Source: Sphingomonas arenae (GTDB lineage Bacteria > Pseudomonadota > Alphaproteobacteria > Sphingomonadales > Sphingomonadaceae). From it: a stretch of 64,000 bases of DNA. Position 1 is the first letter of the stretch, and each line of letters starts with the position of its first letter. The notes under the pieces are model-generated. The model was not told the origin of the DNA. It made no database searches and worked only from the letters and a program-made list of their open reading frames with translations. The position numbers and the translations under genes are program-made. Location of the stretch: the NCBI RefSeq assembly GCF_016924655.1, contig NZ_JAFFJU010000001.1:620001-684000 (forward strand). Direction: 5' to 3'. This document shows, piece by piece, positions 51,136 to 59,345 of the stretch.

Positions 51136-51837
51136 ATGAACATCCTCCTCACCGGAGCCAGCCGAGGGATCGGCGCGGCCGCTCGCACCGCACTCGAACA
51201 GGCCGGTCACCGTGTCGCCGGCCACTCCACCCGGGGAGGCTCGGGGCTGATCGATGCCGACCTGGCCCTTCCCGACGCGCCCCGCCGATTATGGGACCAG
51301 GCCGTTCACGCGCTCGGCGGACGGATTGATGTACTGATCAACAATGCCGGCATCTACGAAGGTGTTCCCGACGACGCGCCCGACGAGGGTTGGCATGCGG
51401 CTTGGGCGCGGACCATGACCATCAACCTGCAAGCCTCGAGCGACCTCAGCCGTTTGGCTATCGCGCACTTTCGCACGTTCGGTGGCGGCCGGATCGTCAA
51501 CGTCGCCAGCCGTGCCGCCTATCGGGGCGACTCGCCCCAGCACTGGCATTACGCTGCGTCGAAAGCGGCCATGGTTGGCGTCACCAAGACGATCGCCCGC
51601 GGCTATGCCGCCGAGAACATCGTGGCGTTCGCCGTCTGCCCTGGCTTCACCGTGACCGAGATGACTGAAGAATATCTCGCCAGCCGAGGTGGCGAGAAGA
51701 TCCTCGCCGAGATCCCGCTCGGCCGAGTGGCCAGTGCCGCCGAGATCGGTGAGATCATCCGCTGGCTGGCGACGGAAGCCCCGGCATCCGCCACTGGCTC
51801 CGTCATCGATGCCAACGGTGCGAGCTATGTCCGCTAA
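51136..51837 (+). CDS. SDR-family NAD(P)-dependent oxidoreductase
   Basis: A 233-residue short-chain dehydrogenase: the cofactor motif ILLTGASRGIGAAARTALEQ, NNAG in IDVLINNAGIYEG, catalytic serine in IVNVASRAAYRGD, and the YxxxK pair in HYAASKAAMVGVTK. The protein is a little short for the family. The substrate is not known. Its stop lies 11 bp inside the metallo-beta-lactamase gene, so the two are coupled. Confidence 0.9.
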   Translation: MNILLTGASRGIGAAARTALEQAGHRVAGHSTRGGSGLIDADLALPDAPRRLWDQAVHALGGRIDVLINNAGIYEGVPDDAPDEGWHAAWARTMTINLQASSDLSRLAIAHFRTFGGGRIVNVASRAAYRGDSPQHWHYAASKAAMVGVTKTIARGYAAENIVAFAVCPGFTVTEMTEEYLASRGGEKILAEIPLGRVASAAEIGEIIRWLATEAPASATGSVIDANGASYVR

Positions 51838-52741
51838 CCTCATCGTGCTGGCACTTGCGACGCAACAGATCGTCATCCCGCTCGGCCCGCCTCCGGCGCA
51901 GGTCGAGCGCGCTCGTGCTCCGATCGAGCAGGCTGGCCCCGAGTGGGTTCAAGCCTGCGGTGGCTCGACCGAGTGGGATCAGCCCGCGCCGCCCGTCCGC
52001 ATCCACGGCAACACCTATCTGGTCGGAACCTGCGGCATTGCGGCCATCCTGATCACCGGTCGAGACGGGCACATCCTGATCGACAGCGGCACGGAAAAGG
52101 GCGCGGACGTCGTGGCGCGCAACATTCGTCAGCTCGGCTTCAAGCTCTCGGACGTGAAGTATCTTCTCCATAGCCATGAGCATCTCGACCATGTCGGCGG
52201 CATGGCTCGCTTGCAGCAGCTGACGGGGGCGCAGCTCATTGCGTCGCCAGCCGCCGCCAAGGTGTTCGCCACGGGCACCAACGGCGGCAACGACCCACAG
52301 GCTGGCATGCACAAGCCCTTCCCCGCCGCTCGCGTAGACCGGTTGATAGAGGACAACGGAACGGTGCGGCTGGGCGAACTCCTGCTGACGGCAATCGCAA
52401 CCCCCGGCCACACGCCTGGCGCTCTCAGCTGGACCTGGGGCAGCTGTGACGGAGGCGTGTGCCGGCGCATGGTTTATGCGGATAGCCTGTCTGCCATCAG
52501 CAGCGACACATACCGCTTCAGCGATCATCCGGCCTATCTCGCCGCGTTCCGCTCCGGTCTGGCGAGGCTCGCCGCGACGGACTGCGACATCCTCCTTACC
52601 CCGCACCCGGCCGCCAGCAACCTGCCTGAGCGTATCTCGGGCACCGCCTCGCTCACCAACCCTCAGGCTTGCCGCGACTATGCGGCGGCAGCGGGCAAGC
52701 GCCTCGACGTGCGCTTGGCAGCGGAAGCGGCGCCCAAGTGA
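51827..52741 (+). CDS. Subclass B3-like metallo-beta-lactamase fold hydrolase
   Basis: A 304-residue MBL-fold protein. The zinc motif HxHxDH is H117-E-H119-L-D121-H122 in LLHSHEHLDHVGG. H195 lies in TPGHTPGALSW and H260 in LLTPHPAA, the set expected for B3 enzymes; the GNTYLVGTCGIAAILI and ILIDSGTEKGADVV segments are also B3-like. B3 enzymes hydrolyse penicillins to carbapenems in the periplasm. The N-terminus (SANLIVLALATQQIVIPLG) is only a weak signal peptide, so export is uncertain. It overlaps the SDR and prmA genes. Confidence 0.87.
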   Translation: MSANLIVLALATQQIVIPLGPPPAQVERARAPIEQAGPEWVQACGGSTEWDQPAPPVRIHGNTYLVGTCGIAAILITGRDGHILIDSGTEKGADVVARNIRQLGFKLSDVKYLLHSHEHLDHVGGMARLQQLTGAQLIASPAAAKVFATGTNGGNDPQAGMHKPFPAARVDRLIEDNGTVRLGELLLTAIATPGHTPGALSWTWGSCDGGVCRRMVYADSLSAISSDTYRFSDHPAYLAAFRSGLARLAATDCDILLTPHPAASNLPERISGTASLTNPQACRDYAAAAGKRLDVRLAAEAAPK

Positions 52742-53622
52742 GCTGGCGCGTCACCCTCCCCTGCAACCGTGCCCAGGCGGAGGCCCTCCCCGAGGCCGAT
52801 GACCTGTTCACCGAAACTGACGTCCCGCCGGTTCTGGTCGCTGATGAGCCCGATCCGTCCAGGCCGGATGACTGGCTGATCCACGCCTACTTCGAGCATG
52901 AGCCCACCGGCGACGATCTCGCGCTCCTCTGCCGCCTTTCCAGCGGACCGCCCCGCATCGAGCAGCTCGGTGAGGAAGACTGGGTCACGCAGAGCCAGGC
53001 CGGGCTTCAGCCGATCCAGGCCGGCCGTTTCTACGTCCATACGCCCACGCATCGCGATGCCATTCCGGCAGGAGCCATTGCTTTCGAGATCGACGCCGGG
53101 CTCGCCTTCGGCACGGGCCAGCATGCCACGACCGCGGGCTGCCTGGCTGCGCTGGACCGGCTGCAGCGCCAGGGCAAGCATTTCGTCAATGTCGCCGACA
53201 TCGGCACCGGCACTGGCCTTCTCGCCTTTGCCGCACTCAAGCTCTGGCCCGAAGCGCGCGCCATTGCGACCGACATCGACCCGATTGCAGTCGATGTGGC
53301 CCGCGACAATGCGCTGATTAATGGCATCGCGATGGGACACGCTCCCGGCGAGCTGCTGCTGGCGGTTGCCGATGGCATGGACTCGCCCCTTCTCAGCGCC
53401 CGTGCTCCGTTCGACCTGCTCATCGCGAACATTCTTGCCGGCCCCCTGATCGAGCTCGCGCCAGACTTCGTGCAGGCACTCGCACCCGAGGCGACGCTCA
53501 TCCTCGCTGGGCTACTGGACACGCAGGCGCACGCCGTCGCTGTCGCCTACAGACAGCATGGCCTAGAGGTTCTGGAGAAGAGTGAGGGCGAGTGGCCAGT
53601 GCTGGTGCTTAGCGGGCGTTGA
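52738..53622 (+). CDS. prmA: Ribosomal protein L11 methyltransferase PrmA
   Basis: A 294-residue SAM-dependent methyltransferase that trimethylates ribosomal protein L11. A variable N-terminal substrate-recognition domain (1-110) is followed by the family motif FEIDAGLAFGTGQHATTAGC, SAM motif I VADIGTGTGLLAFAALKLWP, ATDIDPIAVDVARDNALING, and catalytic-region LLIANILAGPLIELAPDF. GTG 52738 overlaps the upstream stop (GTGA). Nothing is coupled downstream. Confidence 0.93.
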   Translation: MSWRVTLPCNRAQAEALPEADDLFTETDVPPVLVADEPDPSRPDDWLIHAYFEHEPTGDDLALLCRLSSGPPRIEQLGEEDWVTQSQAGLQPIQAGRFYVHTPTHRDAIPAGAIAFEIDAGLAFGTGQHATTAGCLAALDRLQRQGKHFVNVADIGTGTGLLAFAALKLWPEARAIATDIDPIAVDVARDNALINGIAMGHAPGELLLAVADGMDSPLLSARAPFDLLIANILAGPLIELAPDFVQALAPEATLILAGLLDTQAHAVAVAYRQHGLEVLEKSEGEWPVLVLSGR

Positions 53623-53664
53623 TCCTTCGGCTTGTCGACCGGCACCCAGCTTGTGCCGGGCTCG

Positions 53665-53946
53665 TCAGGAAGTCTTCGCTGACATCACGCCGAAGCAACG
53701 GTCGGGCGGCAGCCCAAGGCCGAAAGCCGCCCGAATGATCGCATGGGCAAGCACCACAAGCGCGATCAGACCCTCCGACGAGTGTCCATTCGGGCGGAGG
53801 GCCACGCCCGTCATGAGTGCGACCACGATGGCGATGCTGACATGCTGCTGCCAGAGTCGGTGCTTCACGACCAGTGCACGCCTCCGGTCGCGACGTAGTT
53901 CGCGAGTGGTCCGAGCCCGAGCCTCTTCAAGTTCTATTTGCCGCAT
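53665..53946 (-). CDS. Small membrane protein, possible partner of the Panacea-domain gene
   Basis: A 93-residue protein: a charged N-terminus (MRQIELEEARARTTRELRRD, RRRALVVKHR), then two hydrophobic segments (HVSIAIVVALMTGVALRP; LIALVVLAHAIIRAAFGLGL). Family not recognised. There is no strong ribosome site before ATG 53946. It lies 89 bp downstream of the Panacea-domain gene on the same strand, where toxin partners of Panacea antitoxins are often found, some of them small membrane proteins. That link is inference. Confidence 0.5.
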   Translation of the reverse strand: MRQIELEEARARTTRELRRDRRRALVVKHRLWQQHVSIAIVVALMTGVALRPNGHSSEGLIALVVLAHAIIRAAFGLGLPPDRCFGVMSAKTS

Positions 53947-54035
53947 CAGAAATGCGATGGGGTTCGGCTGTTTCGATATCGTCCGCTACACAGCCGCGTC
54001 CGACCTCGGCAAGGCCGGCTGTGCAGATGTCCGTG

Positions 54036-54521
54036 TCAACGCCGTGACCGGGAGGATGAGGAGGCAAGTTCAACAAATTGCTCACGCACAAGCAGGTGGG
54101 ATATGTCTTTGAACCTGCCTGCGCCGCGCTGATACACCTGCTCCCACGGCGCGTTCGCGCGACGCGTGAGGTTCGACAGCTGCGACGCCGGGAAGCTCCC
54201 ATACTCCTTATAGGTTCGGACAATCATCGCCACTTCAACTGCGTCCAGACCGGAGGAAGTTTCCGCGTCCGCTTGGCAGCTTGTGGTTCCAAAAACGGGA
54301 TCAAGGCCTCGACCTGCCAGAGCGTCCGCAAGCCGGCGGTAGATCGGCCCATGGTCCCACGCTTCGGGTCGATCTCCCGTTAGGGGCTGACCAGTCGCGG
54401 CCAGACACCAACCATGAGCAATGTAGACCAGCTTCTGCAATTGCAGCTGGTCCAGCGTTCGGCCGTCCTGCTTGGCCAAAGCGATGAACTTGTCGGCCAC
54501 TTCAGTTGACCAAGCCGGCAT
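54036..54521 (-). CDS. Panacea domain (DUF4065, SocA-like) protein, putative antitoxin
   Basis: A 161-residue cytoplasmic protein. The Panacea domain covers most of it: STEVADKFIALAKQDGRTLD, QLQLQKLVYIAHGWCLAATG (the core QLQKLVYxAHGW motif), QPLTGDRPEAWDHGPIYRRL, with SQLSNLTRRANAPWEQVY near the end. In Caulobacter SocA is a ClpX adaptor and antitoxin to SocB; Panacea proteins neutralise many unrelated toxins. ATG 54521 has GAAAGGAT 8 nt upstream, which excludes longer frames. The partner is not obvious; the small membrane gene downstream is a candidate. Confidence 0.88.
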   Translation of the reverse strand: MPAWSTEVADKFIALAKQDGRTLDQLQLQKLVYIAHGWCLAATGQPLTGDRPEAWDHGPIYRRLADALAGRGLDPVFGTTSCQADAETSSGLDAVEVAMIVRTYKEYGSFPASQLSNLTRRANAPWEQVYQRGAGRFKDISHLLVREQFVELASSSSRSRR

Positions 54522-54675
54522 GAACAATCCTTTCGGTCCCGTTCTAACCCGCTCGGAACGAAACAGGAACTGCCTTCTCGTCCAGCTTGGAGGGAAGTGC
54601 CTCCGGGGCAGCGCCGTGGGCTCGACAGGACCTTTATGCTGGACCGTTCGTCGCGACTGGCTAGAGGGTTGAATC

Positions 54676-56871
54676 ATGTCCAACGACAAGCTTGAAGCCT
54701 GGAAGAACCTCGCCACGAAGGAGGCCCGCGGCCAGGATCTGACCCGCACCACGCCGGAGGGCATCACTCTGAAGACGGTCTACGGTCCGCAAGACGCAGC
54801 CGGGATCGACAGCGGCTACCCCGGCGCCGCGCCCTACACGCGCGGCCCGTATGCGACCATGTACGCGGGGCGGCCATGGACCATCCGGCAGTATGCGGGC
54901 TTCTCCACCGCCGAAGAATCCAACGCCTTCTACCGCCGCAACCTCGCCGCCGGGCAGAAGGGCCTGTCCGTCGCCTTCGATCTCGCCACCCATCGCGGCT
55001 ACGACAGCGACCATCCGCGCGTCTCCGGCGATGTCGGCAAGGCCGGCGTGGCGATCGATAGCGTTGAGGACATGAAGCTCCTCTTCGACGGCATCCCACT
55101 GGACGAAATGTCAGTCTCCATGACCATGAACGGCGCGGTGCTGCCGATCATGGCCTTCTACATCGTTGCGGGCGAGGAGCAGGGGGTCGACCGCGCGAAG
55201 CTTTCCGGCACAATTCAGAACGACATCCTGAAAGAGTTCGCGGTCCGCAACACCTACATCTACCCGCCCGAACCCTCGATGCGGATCGTTAGCGACATCA
55301 TCGCCTACACGAGCCGCGAGATGCCGAAGTTCAACAGCATCTCCATCTCCGGCTACCACATGCACGAGGCCGGGGCGACGGCGGTGCAGGAGATGGCCTA
55401 CACGCTGGCCGACGGCATTGAATATGTCCGCGCCGCGGTGAAGAGCGGGCTCGACATCGACGCCTTCGCGCCGCGCCTCAGCTTCTTCTGGGGCATCGGC
55501 ATGAACCTCTTCATGGAAGTCGCCAAGATGCGCGCGGCGCGCACGCTGTGGGCGCGGATCATGACCGACCTCGGCGCCAAGTCCGAAAAGTCCAAGCTGC
55601 TCCGCACCCACTGCCAGACCAGCGGCGTCTCCCTGACCGAGCAGGACCCGTACAACAACATCGTTCGCACCACGATCGAGGCGCTGGCGGCGGTGCTGGG
55701 CGGCACTCAGTCGCTGCACACCAACAGCTTCGACGAGGCGATCGCGCTGCCGACCGACTTCTCCGCCCGCATCGCGCGGAATACGCAGCTGATCCTGGCG
55801 GAGGAGAGCTGGGTCACTGCCGTCGCCGATCCGCTCGGCGGGTCTTGGTATGTCGAGGCGCTCACCCGCGAGCTGGAGGAGCGAGCCTGGGCCTTGATCG
55901 AGGAGGTCGAGGCGCATGGCGGCATGACCAAGGCTGTTGCCGAGGGACTGCCCAAGAAGCGGATCGAGGAGGCCGCTGCCGAGCGCCAGGCAAAGGTCGA
56001 CACGGGCGAGACGGTGATCGTCGGCGTGAACCGCTACCGACTGGAGAATGAGCCGGAAATCGACATCCTGGAGGTGGACAACGCCAAGGTGCGCGCCGGG
56101 CAGATCGAGCGGCTGGCCCAGGTTCGGGCGAGCCGGGACGAGGCGAAGGTGCGGGCGGCGCTGGAGGCGCTCGAGGCTGGAGCGCGAAGCTCCCCCCGCG
56201 CCCACGCTGAGCCTGTCGAAGCGTCTCTCACCACCCTTCGACAGGCTCAGGGTGAGCGCAACTTGCTGGCCCTCGCCGTGGAAGCGGCACGCGTCCGCGC
56301 GACGCTGGGCGAAATTTCCGATGCGCTCGAACGCGCCTTCGGCCGCTACGCCACCAAGCCCGAGCCCGTCACCGGCATTTACGGCAAGCGCTCAGACGTG
56401 CGCTGGCAAGGCGCACTCCAGGGCACGCAAGCCGTGACCACCCGCCTCGGCCGCAAGCCCCGCATCCTCGTCGCCAAGATGGGGCAGGACGGCCACGACC
56501 GCGGCGCCAACCTGGTGTCGAGCGCGTTCGGCGACCTCGGCTTCGAGGTCATCGCCGGCCCGCTGTTCCAGACCCCGCGCGAGGCGGCCGAACTGGCCGT
56601 CGGCAGCGACGTCGACGTGGTCGGCGCCTCCAGCCTCGCGGCCGGGCACAAGACGTTGATCCCCGAGCTGATCGACCATCTGAAGGACCTCGGCCGGGCC
56701 GACATCAAGGTTGTCGCCGGCGGGGTCATCCCACCGCAGGACTACGCCGCTCTCCGCGCCGCGGGGGTGCAGGCGATCTTCGGCCCCGGCACCAACCTCG
56801 CCGACGCCGCGGACGAGGTGCTGCGGCTGCTCGGGCACAACAAGCCGCCGATAGATGAGGCGGCGGAGTAA
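54676..56871 (+). CDS. scpA: Methylmalonyl-CoA mutase (single-chain), with repeat-derived insertion
   Basis: A 731-residue B12 enzyme converting (R)-methylmalonyl-CoA to succinyl-CoA. The barrel domain (1-480) has [40 protein letters not shown] and [20 protein letters not shown]. The cobalamin domain (from 590) has D605-x-H607 in [20 protein letters not shown] and [16 protein letters not shown]. Between them, residues about 508-528 ([20 protein letters not shown]) are a translated palindromic repeat, not normal enzyme sequence. ATG 54676 starts next to a GAGGGTTGAATC leader. No epimerase or MeaB gene is nearby. Confidence 0.95.
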   Translation: MSNDKLEAWKNLATKEARGQDLTRTTPEGITLKTVYGPQDAAGIDSGYPGAAPYTRGPYATMYAGRPWTIRQYAGFSTAEESNAFYRRNLAAGQKGLSVAFDLATHRGYDSDHPRVSGDVGKAGVAIDSVEDMKLLFDGIPLDEMSVSMTMNGAVLPIMAFYIVAGEEQGVDRAKLSGTIQNDILKEFAVRNTYIYPPEPSMRIVSDIIAYTSREMPKFNSISISGYHMHEAGATAVQEMAYTLADGIEYVRAAVKSGLDIDAFAPRLSFFWGIGMNLFMEVAKMRAARTLWARIMTDLGAKSEKSKLLRTHCQTSGVSLTEQDPYNNIVRTTIEALAAVLGGTQSLHTNSFDEAIALPTDFSARIARNTQLILAEESWVTAVADPLGGSWYVEALTRELEERAWALIEEVEAHGGMTKAVAEGLPKKRIEEAAAERQAKVDTGETVIVGVNRYRLENEPEIDILEVDNAKVRAGQIERLAQVRASRDEAKVRAALEALEAGARSSPRAHAEPVEASLTTLRQAQGERNLLALAVEAARVRATLGEISDALERAFGRYATKPEPVTGIYGKRSDVRWQGALQGTQAVTTRLGRKPRILVAKMGQDGHDRGANLVSSAFGDLGFEVIAGPLFQTPREAAELAVGSDVDVVGASSLAAGHKTLIPELIDHLKDLGRADIKVVAGGVIPPQDYAALRAAGVQAIFGPGTNLADAADEVLRLLGHNKPPIDEAAE
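56199..56258. repeat. Palindromic repeat (TCGACAGGCTCAG family) inserted in frame within scpA
   Basis: The left arm CGCCCACGCTGAGCCTGTCG continues to 56223, the right arm CACCCTTCGACAGGCTCAGG spans about 56232-56258. Arms are reverse complements apart from a few bases, separated by about 8 nt. It is translated as [10 protein letters not shown]...RQAQGER, the typical read-through of this sphingomonad repeat, in the linker between the catalytic and B12 domains. Confidence 0.85.
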
Positions 56872-56880
56872 GGGGGAATT

Positions 56881-57243
56881 ATGCTGGGTTTGCTGATGAT
56901 GCTAGCCGCTACTCAGGCACAGCCGAACTGCAAGGAACCTCAGACGCAGACCGATATGAACGTCTGCTCCGCGCAAGCTGCAAGAGTGGCTGATGCAGCG
57001 ATGTCTCAGCACTACGGTCAACTTGCAGGCAGACTGAAGCAAATGGATCGCGAGCAGCCCGGGTACTTCGCTGCACTTCTGGCGTCTCAGCGCGCTTGGT
57101 TGAGGTACCGGGACGAACAATGTCGCCTGGAAGGTTATCGGACGCGTGGAGGTACCGCAGAGCCAATGAACGTGAGTGGATGCTTGGAGCAGCTTAGTGT
57201 GAGCAGAACGCGAGAGCTAAAGTCGCTCATGGAAGCCTTCTGA
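56881..57243 (+). CDS. LprI-like (DUF1311) exported protein
   Basis: A 120-residue protein with a short hydrophobic leader (MLGLLMMLAATQAQ) and the LprI/DUF1311 pattern: NCKEPQTQTDMNVCSAQAAR, LAGRLKQMDREQPGYFAALL, ASQRAWLRYRDEQCRLEGY and GCLEQLSVSRTRELKSLMEAF, with four conserved cysteines. Family members include lysozyme inhibitors in the periplasm. It lies 9 bp after scpA and its stop overlaps the pccA start (TGATG), so it is co-transcribed with, but functionally foreign to, the propionate genes. Its codon use looks less GC-biased than that of its neighbours. Confidence 0.82.
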   Translation: MLGLLMMLAATQAQPNCKEPQTQTDMNVCSAQAARVADAAMSQHYGQLAGRLKQMDREQPGYFAALLASQRAWLRYRDEQCRLEGYRTRGGTAEPMNVSGCLEQLSVSRTRELKSLMEAF

Positions 57244-59345
57244 TGTTCTCCAAAATCCTCATCGCCAATCGCGGGGAAATCGCCTGCCGCGTGATCGGCA
57301 CGGCGAAGCGCATGGGCATCAAGACCGTCGCCGTCTATTCCGACGCCGACGCCCGCGCGCCGCATGTGCGGATGGCGGACGAGAGCGTTCGGCTGGGGCC
57401 GGCGCCGGCAAGCGAGAGCTATCTCAAGGCCGAGCTGATCATCGACGCTTGCAAGGCGACGGGTGCGGAGGCGGTGCATCCGGGCTACGGCTTCCTGTCG
57501 GAGCGGACCAGCTTCGCCGAGGCGCTCAAGGCGGCCGGCATCGCCTTCATCGGCCCGCCGCCGAACGCCATCGCCGCGATGGGCGACAAGATCGAGTCCA
57601 AGAAGCTGGCGCGCGACGCGGGGGTGAACGTCGTGCCCGGCTACCTTGGCGACATCGCCACGACCGACGAGCCGGTCAGGATCGCGGCCGACATCGGCTT
57701 TCCGGTGATGATGAAGGCCTCGGCCGGCGGTGGCGGCAAGGGCATGCGGCTGGCGTACAGCGAGCAGGACGTGCGCGAGGGCTTCGAGGCGACCAAGCGC
57801 GAAGGGCTCGCCAGCTTCGGCGACGACCGCGTGTTCATCGAAAAGTTCATCGAGAGCCCGCGCCACATCGAGATCCAGGTGCTGGGCGACCAGCATGGCA
57901 ACATCGTCTACCTTGGCGAGCGCGAATGCTCGATCCAGCGCCGGCACCAGAAGGTGGTCGAGGAAGCGCCGTCGCCCTTCGTCACGCCCGAAATGCGCAA
58001 GGCCATGGGCGAGCAGGCGGTCGCGCTCGCTCGTGCCGTCGGCTACTTCTCCGCCGGCACGGTGGAGCTGATCGTGTCGGGCGCGGACCCGACCGGCAAG
58101 AGCTTCTACTTCCTGGAGATGAACACCCGGCTGCAGGTGGAGCATCCCGTGACCGAGGAGGTCACGGGCTTGGACCTCGTCGAGCAGATGATCCGGGTTG
58201 CGGCGGGTGAGAAGCTTGGCTTCACTCAGGACGAAGTGCGGCTCGACGGGTGGAGCGTGGAGACGCGGGTCTATGCGGAGGACCCCTATCGGGGGTTTTT
58301 GCCTTCGACCGGACGACTTGTTCGCTACCAGCCGCCGCCCACCTGTCGTCACCCCCGCGAAGGCGGGGGTCCATCTTCTGAAGCATCATTCGCGCACGGA
58401 GGCAAGGAGTTGGATCCCCGCCTTCGCGGGAATGACGCAAGTGCGAGAGAGAATGACGAGGTCCGCACCCGCGTCGACGACGGCGTCTTCGAAGGCGGCG
58501 AAGTCTCCATGTTCTACGACCCCATGATTGCCAAGCTGATCACCTGGGGGCTGACGCGCGAGGCAGCGATCGACGCGCAGGTCGAGGCGCTGGACGGGTT
58601 CGACATTCAAGGTATTGGCCACAACGTCGATTTCCTCTCGGCGCTGATGCAACACCCCCGCTTCCGCTCGGGCAACATCACGACCGGCTTCATCGCGGAG
58701 GAGTATCCGGAAGGCTTCACCGGCGCCCCAACGGACGAGGCCCTCACCGCAGACCTCAGCGCCATCGCCGCGCTAATTGCATCGGTGCATGAGCGCCGTG
58801 CGTCCCTGATCGACGGACTGCTGAACGGCCCGGTTTCCGTCAACGAGGACCATATCGTTCGGCTCGACGGCGGTGCCGAGCATCGCGTGCACTTCGAACT
58901 CGACAAGGTCGTGGTGGACGGCGCGGAGCCGCAGGTGCTGGACGCCGACTACGAGCCGGGCCAGCGCCTCGTCCGCGCCCGCATCGGCAATCGTCAGCGC
59001 ACGGTGCTGGTGGCGAAGGACGGCCGGTCGTGGAAGATGACCACGCGCGGCGCGACGCACCGGGTGACGGTCATGACCCCGCTGGTCGCCGAACTCGCGC
59101 GGCACATGATTGAGAAGGTGCCGCCCGATCTTTCGAAGTTCCTGATCGCGCCGATGCCGGGCCTGCTCACTCGGCTGGACGTGAATGTCGGTGACAAGGT
59201 CGAAGCGGGCCAACCCGTAGCTGTCGTGGAGGCCATGAAGATGGAAAACATTCTCCGCGCGGAAAAAAGCGCGACCGTGAAGTCGACACCCGTCAGCGCC
59301 GGCGAGAGCCTGAGCGTCGATCAGGTCATCGTGGAGTTCGAGTGA
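57243..59345 (+). CDS. pccA: Propionyl-CoA carboxylase biotin-containing subunit (acetyl/propionyl-CoA carboxylase alpha), with repeat-derived insertion
   Basis: A 700-residue protein. Biotin carboxylase domain (1-490): ILIANRGEIACRVIGTAKRM, ATP-grasp KASAGGGGKGMRLAYSEQDV, YFLEMNTRLQVEHPVTEEVT. BT-type linker domain, then a biotinyl domain with K666 in VVEAMKMENILRA. Residues about 366-402 (TCRHPREGGGPSSEASFAHG, then KELDPRLRGNDASAREN) are a translated palindromic repeat inserted between RLVRYQPP and the VRVDDGVFEGGEVSMFYDP segment. It carboxylates propionyl-CoA together with a beta subunit not encoded here; the mutase two genes upstream uses the product after epimerisation. Confidence 0.94.
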   Translation: MFSKILIANRGEIACRVIGTAKRMGIKTVAVYSDADARAPHVRMADESVRLGPAPASESYLKAELIIDACKATGAEAVHPGYGFLSERTSFAEALKAAGIAFIGPPPNAIAAMGDKIESKKLARDAGVNVVPGYLGDIATTDEPVRIAADIGFPVMMKASAGGGGKGMRLAYSEQDVREGFEATKREGLASFGDDRVFIEKFIESPRHIEIQVLGDQHGNIVYLGERECSIQRRHQKVVEEAPSPFVTPEMRKAMGEQAVALARAVGYFSAGTVELIVSGADPTGKSFYFLEMNTRLQVEHPVTEEVTGLDLVEQMIRVAAGEKLGFTQDEVRLDGWSVETRVYAEDPYRGFLPSTGRLVRYQPPPTCRHPREGGGPSSEASFAHGGKELDPRLRGNDASARENDEVRTRVDDGVFEGGEVSMFYDPMIAKLITWGLTREAAIDAQVEALDGFDIQGIGHNVDFLSALMQHPRFRSGNITTGFIAEEYPEGFTGAPTDEALTADLSAIAALIASVHERRASLIDGLLNGPVSVNEDHIVRLDGGAEHRVHFELDKVVVDGAEPQVLDADYEPGQRLVRARIGNRQRTVLVAKDGRSWKMTTRGATHRVTVMTPLVAELARHMIEKVPPDLSKFLIAPMPGLLTRLDVNVGDKVEAGQPVAVVEAMKMENILRAEKSATVKSTPVSAGESLSVDQVIVEFE
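58347..58437. repeat. Palindromic repeat (CGTCATTCCCGCGAAGGCGG family) inserted in frame within pccA
   Basis: The left arm CGTCACCCCCGCGAAGGCGG (58347-58373) and the right arm (58411-58437), whose reverse complement begins CGTCATTCCCGCGAAGGCGG, match at 24 of 27 positions, with a 37-nt spacer. Translation gives the familiar REGGGP...DPRLRGNDA. The whole frame remains open through the insertion. Confidence 0.88.

Noticed and set aside
53582-54112. 176-codon plus-strand frame over the small membrane gene and the Panacea gene end
   Set aside because: The minus strand holds the Panacea gene with clear motifs; the plus frame is its shadow and begins inside prmA.
55111-56205. Minus-strand frame antisense to methylmalonyl-CoA mutase
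   Set aside because: Shadow of a conserved enzyme; no start signal or domain.
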